Source: Azadirachta indica (lineage: Eukaryota > Streptophyta > Magnoliopsida > Sapindales > Meliaceae). Taken from it: 64,000 nucleotides of DNA. This document shows, in pieces, positions 50,606 through 61,750 of the stretch. The stretch lies in NCBI GenBank assembly GCA_022749755.1, contig CM040453.1, positions 13,277,368 through 13,341,367 of the forward strand, in the 5' to 3' direction. The notes under the pieces were generated by a model that was given only the letters and a program-made list of their open reading frames with translations, was not told the origin of the DNA and searched no databases. Made by a program: the position numbers and the translations under genes. Numbering within the stretch: the stretch's first letter is position 1; every line of letters begins with the position of its first letter.

Positions 50606-50856
50606 TGTTAATACCCAAAAAATAAAATTATCAAAAATACTATAAAAATTATGAATTTTCTATTAAATTGGTCAAGAATCCTCTCTTTTTCTTTTACATT
50701 GAACATATATATATATATCCACGTAACTTTCCTCATTTTAGAGGTACTAAGAATTTGATAATCTTGATATATATCTTACAAAATCTTGACCTACCTTAAA
50801 TCGAACTTCCCAAATTTGATTTTCCTTGTTCCGTAAGGATTACTTCTCAGAGCTAA
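50606..50856 (-). repeat. 3' LTR remnant of the Ty3/gypsy element (~251 bp)
   Basis: It matches the end-proximal 270 bases or so of the 5' LTR (TACCCAAAAAATA, GGTCAAGAATCCTC, CTTAAATCGAACTT), but the remaining 200 bases are gone. The match stops near CACTTCT/TACTTCT, and the next bases are reverse-transcriptase coding sequence, so one deletion removed the pol end and the LTR start. Many differences from the 5' LTR indicate an insertion that is not recent. Confidence 0.8.
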
Positions 50857-53800
50857 CCCCGAAGGCACATTTCTTGGAATTCAATTTCATACTGTACTTT
50901 CAGAGTAAGGAGAACGTTTCTCCTAAGTGCTGAACATGATCTTAGACACGGCGTGACTTGGCAATCATGTCATCAACATATACCTCTATTGTTTTTCCGA
51001 TCAAAGGCTTGAAAACCTTATTCACCAGCCTCTAGAACATCGCCCTTGCGTTCTTCAAACCAAAATGCATTACCTTATAGCAGTATAACCCCTGTTCGGT
51101 TAGGAATGCCATTTTTTCTTGATTGGTCTCGCGCATCAGAATTTGATTATACCTTGAGAATGCGTCCATGAAGTTTAATAGCTAGGCCGTTGAATCCACC
51201 AACTAATTTATCCGTGAGAGTGGAAAGCTATCTTCGGACACGCCTTATTCAGGTCGATAAAATCCATGCACATCCTCCATTTCTCATTGGCCTTCTTAAC
51301 CATTACCACATTAGCTATCCAATGAGGATAATATACTTCTTTGATGAACCCCGCTGTGATTAGCTTGTCTACTTCTGTCTTGATCGTTTCCCTTCTTTCT
51401 TGATTAAAAACCCTTCTCTTCTACTTCACAAGCTTAAATGTAGGATTAACCAACAAGCGATGGGAAATGACCCTAGGGTCAATCTCTAGCATATGCTCGT
51501 GGCTTCAGGCGAACACATCTACATGCTCCCTCAAAAAGGTGACCAGCATCTCTTTTTCTTTACTCGGCAACCAGAAACCGATTCTTATCACTCTCTTGGG
51601 CCTCAAAGGGTCGATAGGCACTAATTCTAGTTTTTTCGCTGGCTTGGGCGTTGGTCGCATTTTCCTTCATCCTATGCTCCGCTTGAGTTTGCCCATCTCT
51701 TTCCGCTACTCGACATCCTTATCGCTTTATTTGCTAATGCCCTTCGCCATTATACAATAAGATCGCTTCGATAGGGCCACAAAGCACACTCGGACAACTT
51801 TCTGATCCCTTTATATTATGCCAATTCCCTCGCCTGCACGGAATTCAATTTTTAGGTAATGTATGCTTTCCACCACTCTTATCTTCCTCAAGAAGGGCTT
51901 ACCTAATATCATAGTGTACGATATTTTTAGATCCACCACTTGAAATTCTACCATAATAATCTTCTAGTACGATCTATTCACTATTGTTAACAATAGCTAG
52001 ATTAAGGGCAATGGAAGAATGTACGAATCATCAATCCGTAAAGGACGGTTTCTGTCGATCTCATCCTCAGATCCTCAATCTTTAAGGAATTCAAAGTCTC
52101 CTTAAATATTATGCCAGCAAAACTCCTCGTGTCACTAAAATCCTGTTAATCTTTACCGCACCGACCTCCAAGGTTATCACCAAGGCATCATTGTGGAGGT
52201 AGCTGATTCCTATCTGGTCTTCATCAATGAACATAATTGGGACTTACGCCAACTGGGGTTTCTTTTCTATTCGAATATCCATCACATAATAATCTACCAG
52301 TTTGTTGTAGTGAATATCTTGAATAGTTCTTCCTCACATTGTTGGAGTAACACATTAACATTAGTCCCCTTGAGATTACCATACTCCTATAGATTGGATC
52401 TTCTACCCCTATTTTACTATGTCTCGAGCCTTCTTTCGCCTTACACGTCCTCGCCCTTTACTTATTTACGTAGCTACTTTTCATAAGGATTTCAATCTGC
52501 TCCCTTAAATTCAAGCACTGATCAGTCGTATGCCCATGATTTTGATGGAACGAGTACTTTCTTTCTTTATCGCGGACATTCGATGCTGACCTCAAAGGAC
52601 GAGATCTGGGTAGCAAACCCAAATCTTTAATTTCATTATAAATGACCGATAAAGGGGCATTTAGCTCCGTAAACCTCCTCTGGTCCAAAACAGATGCTAC
52701 CCTCTTAACCCCTTCTATCAGCAAGAGAGGAAACTCTCTTCTTTACTCTATTCTCCCCCTGTATCTTGCAGAATAGAACCCTTGATCTCGCCTCTGCTCA
52801 AATTTACCATCGGGGTATGACTGCCAGAAGTTTTCCCTCTTCATAAAGGGCCTGGGATTGGGCCGTTACGATTCCCTTTGATTTCCCCTATCCTTACGCC
52901 TTAGCCTCTGCTCTTGACTCCCCACCTCTTCCAATCTTTCTTCCCTTTTTTTTTCAGTAGCATCCGATCCTCGATTTCAATTTCTTCAAAAATCTCCTTC
53001 CAAGCTTACTCGTACGTAGTTACGATTAGCTTATGCCCAACAAACCATCCTTTATTCATCTTTAACCCCCTCTTAAGTTCTTCTAACACCAAGCGATGCG
53101 AGAAAACCTCAGTTTCCATGACTTTTTCGTGAAACCAATGCCATGCTTGTCCCTACAAAGTCAAGGCCAAAAGGCATCACATCTGCGACTCTGTCAAGCC
53201 TTGTATCATCATCATTTCCCTGAATAGATTTAAGTGCAGCATTGGATCTGTCTTTCCTGTGTACGGCGAGATTTGGGACATCTTGAATTTTTTAAGAAGG
53301 GCTAAGTTTCATAATTCTTTAGAAAAGAGGGATTTTAGGGAGAGTTCTCCTCCTTCAGATGCGGTTTCGTTCCACCGCTTGTCTTTCTCTTGTTGAGCCC
53401 GTAGTTGTTCGGTAAGGTTTTTGATCCTCTCCTCCATTTCCTTTCTATTCACCACTTGATCAACCATGAGGGCTGTCTGCTTGACTATTCTCTTGGTGGT
53501 TGTCCTTCCCCCTTGTTTTTGGTGCTTTTGGTTTAGATAAGCTTGTATATCCGTCGAGCTCATATTGTGCTCAAATCTCCTTTTTTCCTAATTCCGTTTG
53601 GATTAACTAGAAGCCAATTTCTGGTCTGATTCTTTCGTATCGCGAAAACAGATTCCCTCTATTTGGGATTTGAGCGGTAGCCTTTCCGTATGGGCCCTTT
53701 TATTCTTCTAGGCATTTGGTACATACTGTTTACTGCTCATCTTCCTGATGGGTGATCCCTTAAGACAATTCTTTGGTGAAGAAATACTTTTCTCATTCCC

Positions 53801-54121
53801 CAGAAACCTGACCTTCGTCGGATAGCGCATGCTTACGCTATCCCCCTAGATCATTCTCTTCAAACTTTCGATTTCCCTCTCCATTATCCCCATCTTATCC
53901 TCCAGATCCTTTACTTGTCTATACTTTTTCAAATACCTCCGCTTGCTTTCCCGCAACTGTTGGGCAAGTAGAGCTGTATCCATTTCCATCTCGCACCCTG
54001 CTATTATTCCTTGAGACGACTATAATAAGGCTAGAGAAATGTTGGAATCCGACGAATCTTCTCCATGAGACTTTTCTGACAGTGGCCTCCTGATAGCTAC
54101 TTGTTCCTTAATCGTCGCCAT
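50857..54121 (-). pseudogene. Degenerate gag-pol of the Ty3/gypsy element
   Basis: An ATG at 54121 begins a gag-like frame (MATIKEQVAIRRPLSEK) that soon stops. A charged coiled stretch lies at 53563-53309 (RKEMEERIKNLTEQLRAQQE). A retrotransposon gag core follows at about 53290-53120 (YTGKTDPMLHLNLFREMM, WHWFHEKV). A zinc-knuckle-like YSFHQNHGHTTDQC lies near 52560-52510. The RT part (about 51470-50857) has TEVDKLITAGFIKEVYYPHW, VMVKKANEKWRMCMDFIDLN and the catalytic box EVYVDDMIAKS, ending at KKCAFGVSSE. Frame breaks and stops are frequent, and no complete protein can be made. Confidence 0.88.
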
Positions 54122-54155
54122 AATTTTTCGTTCTCTTCCCACAAACGACATTAAT

Positions 54156-54620
54156 TGTTGATACCCAAAAAATAGAAATTTTTGAAAATACTGTGAAAAT
54201 TATGAATTTCTTATTAAAATTGGTCAAGAATCCTCCCTTTTTCTTTTACATTGGACACACACACACACAACTTTCTTTATTTTAAAGGTACTAAGAATCT
54301 GATAATCTTGATATATATCTTACAAAATCTGATAATCTTGATATGTATCTTACAAAATCTTAACTTGCCTTAAATCGAACTTTCCAAATTTGATTTTTCT
54401 TATTCCGTAAGAATCACTTCTGGTCAAATTTCCTTGTGATGCATCTGAGAAAAGATCTTTTTGAACCGACCTGATCGCAATTAAAAAGACTGACCAAACA
54501 TGAAACTTACCTTCCTTTTAAGTTGAGCTAATCTTCTTTATGACTCTGATACACTAAACTTATCTTAATAATCCTCATGCATTGGACTATGGGCCTTTGA
54601 CAAGCCTATCTTCCCAATCA
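54156..54620 (-). repeat. 5' LTR of the Ty3/gypsy element (465 bp, complete)
   Basis: In element orientation it begins TGATTGGGAAGATAGGC and ends GGGTATCAACA, giving TG...CA termini. It contains an internal duplication of a GATAATCTTGATAT.TATCTTACAAAATC segment (near 54299-54357) and a short (CA)n run near 54255-54268. Its partner is the truncated copy at 50606-50856. Confidence 0.85.
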
Positions 54621-55130
54621 ATATTTAATAATTACTAATTCATTTATTTAATAATTATAAATAGAAAGTTACAATGACGTAATTCTAATTTTTTAAATAT
54701 TACCTCATAAGTTGGGTGTTATTGTCATTATTGCACCAAAATAACCTAACAAATTGAAAATACTTAATTTTTTAACTCGTAGTTAATATCACATTTCAAA
54801 TGATGATGAAAAAATTGATTTATCACTATGAAATATTTCATATATTAAATTTTATCAACTTTTACAGAATAAATATTACCTCTCTATTATTTTAGTGTTG
54901 CGACAATATTAATTAATCCTCACATCATAAATGATATGATACAAATTGAGAAATGTAATAATATGCATAACCTAAACATCTGAATCCAAAGCATATATTC
55001 CATTTTAAAGCACTGGAATGTGATTTATTAAAAAAATTCCCGCCAAATCTACGATTTCTTACACATTAACTAATTTGGTGCAGGATTTAAAGGGCGTTGA
55101 TCAATCGATGTTCTACGACGATGATTTCTT

Positions 55131-57383
55131 TCAAGCATGAGGAGGGCTTCCATTTAATTCTTCAGATGGTTTCACTAACCATTCACTGAGACGTTGGGCA
55201 GCCTTGTTCACCTACGTAAATACAACAAATTATATTAATTAAATAATAAAGTTTATAAATAAATAGATAACTAGAATTATATATAAACAATAATTAAAAA
55301 GAAAAATAATTATACTTTTGACATGCATATAGGTAAATTAATATATATTAAGTTAAAATCATTCGGTTGATAATACAACTCTCCGTGTAGTTGCATATAT
55401 GTATTTACCTGTTCATCCCAATCTGTCCTCCATACAATGTAGGAAAGAATAATTGTTTGCAATAGCACTCCACACAGCAGTCCAATCCATAAACCCTAGA
55501 AAATCAATTAATAATACATAAACAATATGAAAACAGCTAGCATTTATGTTAAATTGCAATAACAGTATTAATTTCATGTTTAATATTTGATTTCGGATTT
55601 TTTTTACCTTAATTCCAAGATCGCCTACGTATCCAAGCAAAACGCCCGCTGGAACTCCAATCACGTAGTAGCTTCCCAAGTTCACATATGCAGCTATACC
55701 TTGCATACCAGCACCTATGGCTATACCTGGTAATTAACAATAACTCCATCGTTCAGAAATCAAGCAGTACGTACTTGTTTCCTATGATCCCAATTCTCAA
55801 ATGAGCTAGGGATGAAGTTAATTAAGAATGAAACACTTGCCTATGAGTACTGGCTGAACACTATTAAGCAAAAGGGAGAAAGCAAGTAGAACAGATAAAC
55901 TTGACACTTCCTCTGCAACTTCCTCACTATCTGTAAACAAGTACGAAATCTGACGCCCGAAGATTAAACATATAACCCAGAAGATAATTCCAATACTTGT
56001 TGAAGTTGCGAGGATAACTTTGATTGAAAATCTTGCGGCTTTTGCGTTTCCTCTCCCCAGTTCATTCGACACTCGCACACTGTACAAATGGTAGCAGAAG
56101 GTGTTAATTTCGTTGGGGGAAACGTTGAGATAGAGAGATGGGGAATGAGATGACTTCTGTTCAAAGAAATATATGATTAATGTCACCATGATGCTGCTAG
56201 GAAACCCAGGAACAACGTAAGTTGAATCGTACTGACGTTCAGGCTGCAATAAGAAAATTAGCTAGTTTTAGAGCAATATGTATATATGAAAATAATTAAT
56301 ATGAAAAATTTTAATAACAAATTAAAAGCATTACCAAATAGAAAAAGCAGATATGGCAATGGTTGCATTTTTCATGTAGCCAGCTAATAAGACTAGGATG
56401 GAGTTGTACCAAAGCTCCAAGCTATATACCAAAAGTAAAATATAATTACTTTAATCAGAAGAATGCGATATCTTCGTATATAACTTATTAAAAGATGCTT
56501 TTAAAATTTACCAAAGCATCACACCGGAGGATATCGACAGCTTGATTACTGGGAATATATCAACAAAAGCAGCTTTGGTGAATCCTTTCCATGTGTCGGG
56601 ACACCAACCACCGAAAATATACACAAATAGGCCGACGATCGTCAGCCAACTGGAGAGGTTCAATGCCCCCATTGCACCAGCAATTCCCAGCCCAAGTTTG
56701 GTAACGAAAATCCAGGACAAAAGCACATGAAGCACAAAACAAACAGTAGATAACCACCCAATAAACATGTTTTTCAGCTGTGCTTGTAAATACATTTGAA
56801 TGGTCAAGCTGAAGACAAAATAATAAAGAAAGGGAATGAACCATAAGCAAATTTTTCCTCCCACTTCTACTATATCTTTCTCCTCTCCAAGCAGATTTAA
56901 AATTGGTTTACCGAAAATGAAAACAGGGAGCATTATGGTAGCAGTTACACTATCAACTATCCATGATCTTTGCAAGTAAATGCCCATCATGTGATACTGC
57001 CCTGCTCCAAATGCTTGTCCACATAATGTTTCAGTTGCACTTGACATTCCCAGCTTCAAGGAAACAAATGCATATGTGACATATATATATTAATCATAAT
57101 CTTTATGATATTAATCATAAGTGGGTATGGGAATTACCAGGATACCATTCACAAAACGTAAAAAAATGCTCTGTACGAGTGCAAATGCAGCGAGATGTAG
57201 TTCAGAAACATGTCCAAGAAAACTCTGCGTCACCACAATAATACCAAATGAAGTCACTCTGGAAATTGTGGAAGGAAATGCTATCCTCCATGTTATCTTC
57301 GTTTCATCCCAAATCCTTCTTCTCAGATTACCACCCTCATGTTCTTCCAACTCCAAAAGCCTCTCTTCCAATCCACTTTCCAT
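55131..57383 (-). CDS. MATE gene G: DETOXIFICATION/TT12-like transporter (intact, duplicate of F)
   Basis: Exons: 57383-57138, 57053-56512, 56421-56335, 56243-56187, 56079-55841, 55726-55608, 55495-55409 and 55211-55131. They total 1458 nt, 485 aa plus TGA, with no lesion. It is almost collinear with F. In the exon 2 region about a dozen residues differ (for example SAVSF in F against STVCF in G, FGMTIQM against FSLTIQM), while exon 5 has about three changes. Intron 5 again begins GCAAGT (55840-55835). Signature segments are as in F. Both copies remain open despite sequence divergence, which suggests selection or recent origin. Substrate unknown. Confidence 0.95.
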
Positions 57384-58284
57384 GATTCTAAAACTTCGAA
57401 AAATCTAATAATTAATTCGGTTAAACTTGGGCTTCAAGTCAACAAAAGAAAATAATAATGACAATAATATATTTTTGTACCCGTCAAATAACGATCGATG
57501 GCCGCTCATCTATTAGTTTAACTTATACTAGGCTGAGTTCGAGCCACGTACTGTAAGATGTTACAGTGCTCGCCCTCGAGCTACCTTTCCACAGTACGCA
57601 ACTTACCCTAGCCTTTCTGCTCGTTTATATGTTTATTTGTTTATTTATTTTGTCTGAAATTAGTAACAGGCCGGGTTGACTACAAATGGACCAGCTACAA
57701 TACATCATACTTTTATAATAAAACAAAAGGGAAAGGCTCACATTCTATATTTTGACTGTAGCTACAATACATCATACTTTAATAATAAAACAAAAGGGAA
57801 AGGCTCACATTCTATATGTTGACTGTTAGTTAAGAAAGCACGATAATGAAATATATTTTCCTACTTAAAAGTAAAGATTTTTTATAATCAGTAGTTAAAT
57901 AATGTTCATTACCAAAACACAAAAGCCTGCTTAAACTTTTTATTAGAAAAATGTCTGCTAATTAGTCGAAGCAAAAGAGAGGACTATGCAGCTTTCTGAG
58001 CTACTTGAGATCCGATTTTACTTATTTTCAGTCTTTTAAGATTCTCTCATAATTGTTTCTTATATACTTTTCTCTCTGATGTTTTTCTTCTTCGATCTTT
58101 GTTTTCTTATTTTACTTATTAATCTCAACTAATTAAGCTGTTTTTTAGCTTTTTCAAGGGAGTAATCCTGTGTACGTACGACAAATGTTTCATTCAGGAA
58201 ATGCGTAAAAGACGATCAATGTACTAAAAAAGATGAAAAACTTGTCTCCGTGCAATACTTACAGGATTCACCATAAATGATAGA

Positions 58285-58293
58285 AAACATAGA

Positions 58294-58324
<31 letters not shown>

Positions 58325-58335
58325 AAGAAGACAGT
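58285..58335. repeat. (GAA)n microsatellite in the leader intron of MATE G
   Basis: About 12 GAA repeats occur next to the leader exon donor of G, against about 6 at the equivalent place in F (about 43010-43029). The difference arose after the segmental duplication. Confidence 0.75.
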
Positions 58336-58363
58336 GAATAAGTAAAAAAACTTTTAATTTTAC

Positions 58364-58475
58364 CTTATCGCTGCTGCTTTTGGACTCTCCACAGAAGGTT
58401 TTACTCCAAGGAACTGTAGAATTGCTTCAGCCTCAGATTCTTCACCTTGGGTCTAGTGAAAGAGGAGGAAAACGA
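58364..58475 (-). promoter_or_regulatory. Leader exon of MATE G
   Basis: It matches the F leader exon (donor GTAAAA, reverse complement of 58358-58363; body includes AAGGTGAAGAATCTGAG). The promoter region extends to about 60066 and contains the second copy of the fold-back element. Confidence 0.6.
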
Positions 58476-58784
58476 AAATTTGTCTATTATATGTTTATCA
58501 TTAATGGGAGCTCACGAATGAGTCTGAAACGCATGAGTGGAGGTTGGTCTACTTAGGTAGGTAAACATAACATTGAAGAGATGGCTACCCGGTTGAAAAT
58601 TAGCTTTAAAATCAACATTTTTTTATTATAATATTATATTTATATGGCATATCTATGACAAGACTCTGAACACGTTTTCTCCCCATAAAAAGAATTTGTT
58701 GACGTCCAAGATAGTTTGGATGGCTTCAAATTAACATTTTACTTTAATAAATAGGATAATTTTTAATCTTATACCCATGTTTAT

Positions 58785-59510
58785 TGACAATTATAACGAG
58801 TAACATTAATGCTTTAAAATATATTAACACTGCTCCCAAAATAATAAAATGACACATTTACTCTTACTGTTATTCATACTGTGTATATAAAAAAAATGAC
58901 TATGTATAATAAAAAATAAAATTAATTCCATATTTATAATTAGTAATTTATATTTTATTGAGAAAAAATAAATTATTATATATTAAAATTAATTTAAAAT
59001 TTTCCCTTAAAAATAAATAAAATAACTTGAATTAAATTATATATAAAAATAAACCATATATAAATTAATTATTAATTAATTAATTACTATTACCATTATA
59101 TTATGCGCTGTTTATATTTAAAATTTTTACTATATTTTTTTTTATATATAAAAAATATCAAATCATTAATTAGTATTTTTATAAATATCAATCTATTTAT
59201 TATTTTTAATTAGGTAGTTAATTAATTAATTGATTTATATTTGGGTTATTTTGATATATAAATTAACTCAAGTCTACTTTGTTTCTTTAAGAGAAAATTT
59301 CAACTTAATTTTAATATATAATTAGTTTATTTTTTCCAATAAAATATACATGATTAACTATACATATAAAATTAATTTTGTGTTTTTATTATAGGGTTAT
59401 TTTCGTTTTTGCAAACAAAATGTTAATAATAATAAAGGTAAATATGTCATTTTGTTGATTTTATGAACAGTGTTGATACATTTCAAAAAATTAAAATTAT
59501 TTATGATTAT
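58785..59510. mobile_element. Fold-back element upstream of MATE G
   Basis: Collinear copy of the element at 43569-44277, with inverted arms around a centre near 59150. Landmarks: AATGACACATTTACTCTTA on the left and GGTAAATATGTCATTTTG, its approximate inverse, on the right; ATTTTCCCTTAAAAATAAAT on the left and TCTTTAAGAGAAAATT on the right. It has diverged slightly but keeps the inverted structure. Confidence 0.75.
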
Positions 59511-60097
59511 TTTCAATAAATAAGAGTATAAGGTTGAAAATTACCGTAATAAATATAAATATCGATCATAATCCGCAAATCTATGCATAATTTTATTAAT
59601 TAATTTCCTGAGATCGGTGAAAGAAAATCCACCAGTTTCCATGCGTGTAGAAATAATCCTTGAGATTGGAGAATGAACGGGAACTTGTTACTACTATCCA
59701 GTATAAATTAAAATAATTATATTTCTTGTTTATTAGCTAAATTAATAATTATTGTACAATGCAGCTACCAGTTTACCCCCCAGTTTAGTCATCGTTTCTT
59801 GGGAGAGAATTTTAGCTGAGCAGTACTTGTCATAAATATTATTTATTCGACATCACGTGTTACCTCAATTGAAGTTGTTAACAAAGATCCTACGTCATCA
59901 GAATCAACTGTAAATAAGATTTAAATCACTATCCCTGTTCCCTCAAAATGGATGCACTGTTTAAAAGAAATCTTATAGCATAAAATTACTAAGAATCGAG
60001 ATTCAAGATATGTGTCGATTGTCAAAATTTTACTAAGAATCGACAGTAACGGTTAATTTGATATTAACTGAGAATGAAAGTAACAGCAAGTACTTAC

Positions 60098-61109
60098 CAG
60101 GATGCCATTTGCAAACCTCGAGAACGGTAAACACAAGTGAGTAGGCAGCAAGTTCAATAGAACCAATGTGCCCAATAAATGCTTGACTCACTAAGTTTAT
60201 CCCAAACGTAGAAAATCTTGTGAAAATTGCAGGAAGTCCTTCCACAATCTGATAGGGATAAATTAATACAAACTAATTTACAAAAACATAATAATTATCT
60301 TATCTCTCTTTACGTGAACTTAATAGAAAACAAACAAATAGAGCAATAATTTTTGAGTACAAAATCAATTCTTGAACAGCAACCACATCATTAACAAAAT
60401 AATCATAACACAATCAATTTTAACGTGGAAAATCTCCCTAGTGTGAGGAGTAAAAACCATAGGACCGTAGTCCACCCAAAAAACTCCACTATAATTAAAT
60501 AATGGGAATACACAATTTCTCTCTATTTAGAACTAGAGGTACACATCCACAATATTCTCAAAATCACACTTTTACAAAGAAATTAGAGAGAATTCAAGAA
60601 AAACATCACCATAATAGTGGTTTAACTTCCAACCACAAAATCTAGAGAATGGGAGCTCCAAATCTGATCTCCACCGTTCAGAATTTAATCCTCTGAGTTA
60701 GGAAGCTGCTGGTAAAATTTTAGCTCAATCGGAACATGAATCGACTTCCGATTAACCACTTGATCAAAACTATCCCGAATTTACTGTTCTGCCTCTCTCT
60801 CGATAAACAGTACCCGCCTCTCTTTAGACGATAAACAGTGCCACCTCTCTCTTTTTAAGACACATATATATATTGCAGCAAATTCAACACTAAATTCTAT
60901 TTGAGAAAAGACTAAAATGTTCTTGAATTAATTTGATTTAGTTACTATTGAAGAAAAAATTTAGGTCATCTCCAAATAGGAGAAACCCAACCCAATACAT
61001 TCTATATCGTTTTTGTCTCAGCCCACACTTTGTCCTTGAATTTCACTTGTTCAACAACATTAGTCTCTTCCGTGTCTCTCATCAGGTTCTCTTTGATCTC
61101 TCCCTCCAT
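60098..61109 (-). pseudogene. MATE fragment I: exon 1 only, split by a repeat insertion
   Basis: The 5' half (61109-61005) reads from ATG as MEGEIKENLMRDTEETNVVE and continues FKDKVWAETKTI, then TAG. The 3' half (60248-60098) reads LPAIFTRFSTFGINLVSQAF, then GHIGSIELAAYSLVFTVL, and reaches RFANGIL only after a shift caused by about 2 missing bases. A normal GTAAGT donor follows at 60097. Between the halves lies about 750 bp of foreign repeat. Exons 2-8 are not found. The sequence is unlike A-H and presumably belongs with gene J's subtype (exon 1 of J is outside the window, so this is inference). Confidence 0.85.
60249..61004. mobile_element. Dispersed repeat inserted into MATE fragment I
   Basis: It interrupts the exon at the Trp-Arg-Ile region. 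It contains AACGTGGAAAATCTCCCTAG and AAAAACCATAGGACCGTAGT, which resemble a widespread plant LTR-derived repeat; the family is recalled, not searched. Termini and target duplications were not identified, so exact ends are uncertain and class is tentative. Confidence 0.45.
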
Positions 61110-61254
61110 TTTCAGAGTCAGAATACACCATCTTTAGCTGTCAATATGTATACAAGTTAAAAAGGAAAATAATAGTAGTTATGCCCCATTGACGGAAGAG
61201 CACAATTATCAATTTCTAAATCCTGACATATAGTAAAGTTTACGGACAGTGCAA

Positions 61255-61750
61255 AATAAATATATTATCAGTATTGATGCTCATGAATGAGTTTGAAGCT
61301 CTGAATGGTAAGGCTGGTGTTGGTGGGTAAATGCCTGTAGCAGTGATAGAGATAGGTAGGTAGCAGAAAATTAATTTCAAAACTTTTTTTAATTTTAATA
61401 AATATAAATATCAATCATATAATATATACATTCCACAAATCTGTGCTTAACATTACTAATTAAGTTCTTGTAGAAATCGATGAAGGAAAATCCACCAATT
61501 CAAAAGAAATCCTGACGCTGAAGATTTTGGAGAATCGACAGGGACTTGTCACTTCCCTTGGGAAGTTAAATTATATAAAAATAATAGTAATAATAATATT
61601 TGTCGTTGACGGTTGTCTCTATCTTTTATGAGCTAAATCCATATTCCTCATGAGTTCAACTGTCAGTCAACCGCCTAGTTTGATCATCCTTTAATCCAGT
61701 GGAAATTTAGCAGAGAAGTAGTTTTCACAATCTTTATTTCTTTGACTTAC
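61255..61750 (-). promoter_or_regulatory. F/G-type promoter sequence upstream of fragment I
   Basis: The block starts GCTCATGAATGAGTTTGAAG (61279), matching 43209 and, more loosely, 58510. It continues with AAATCTGTGCTTAAC (61437 and 44346) and GAAAATCCACCA (61487, 59623). It lies 150-640 bp upstream of the ATG of fragment I. No F/G-type leader exon is found between, so a different gene body has been joined to this promoter type. Confidence 0.6.

Larger units (their letters stand above)
50606..54620 (-). mobile_element. Ty3/gypsy LTR retrotransposon, internally deleted
   Basis: The element starts TGTTAATACCC and ends CCCAATCA, flanked by perfect 5-bp target duplications ATATT (50601-50605 and 54621-54625). 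The unoccupied site is preserved in duplication copy 1 at 39225-39229. Coding runs right to left: gag, then reverse transcriptase. RNase H, integrase and part of the 3' LTR are missing. The primer-binding region next to the 5' LTR (TGTCGTTTGTGGGAAGAG, reverse complement of 54132-54149) looks like a worn tRNA-type PBS. Gene order RT with a YVDD box and a CCHC-type gag supports Ty3/gypsy. It is inactive. Confidence 0.92.
47288..60066. repeat. Segmental duplication copy 2 (contains MATE G and an LTR element)
   Basis: Partner of 36280-44930. The left part (47288-50605) and right part (54621-60066) are collinear with copy 1; the 4015-bp element between them is absent from copy 1. A private insertion of about 230 bp near 48315-48540 is mostly AATAATTAAATAAT-type low complexity. 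The right boundary at 60066 lies about 30 bp beyond the exon 1 donor of fragment I, inside its intron 1. Confidence 0.85.

Noticed and set aside
51467..53132. Several + strand open frames of 72-97 codons
   Set aside because: They are reverse-strand shadows of the gag-pol remnant.
46538..61109. E + H + I as pieces of one gene interrupted twice by the duplicated segment
   Set aside because: The order and orientation would fit, but I belongs to a different MATE subtype from E and H, so the three cannot be one gene.
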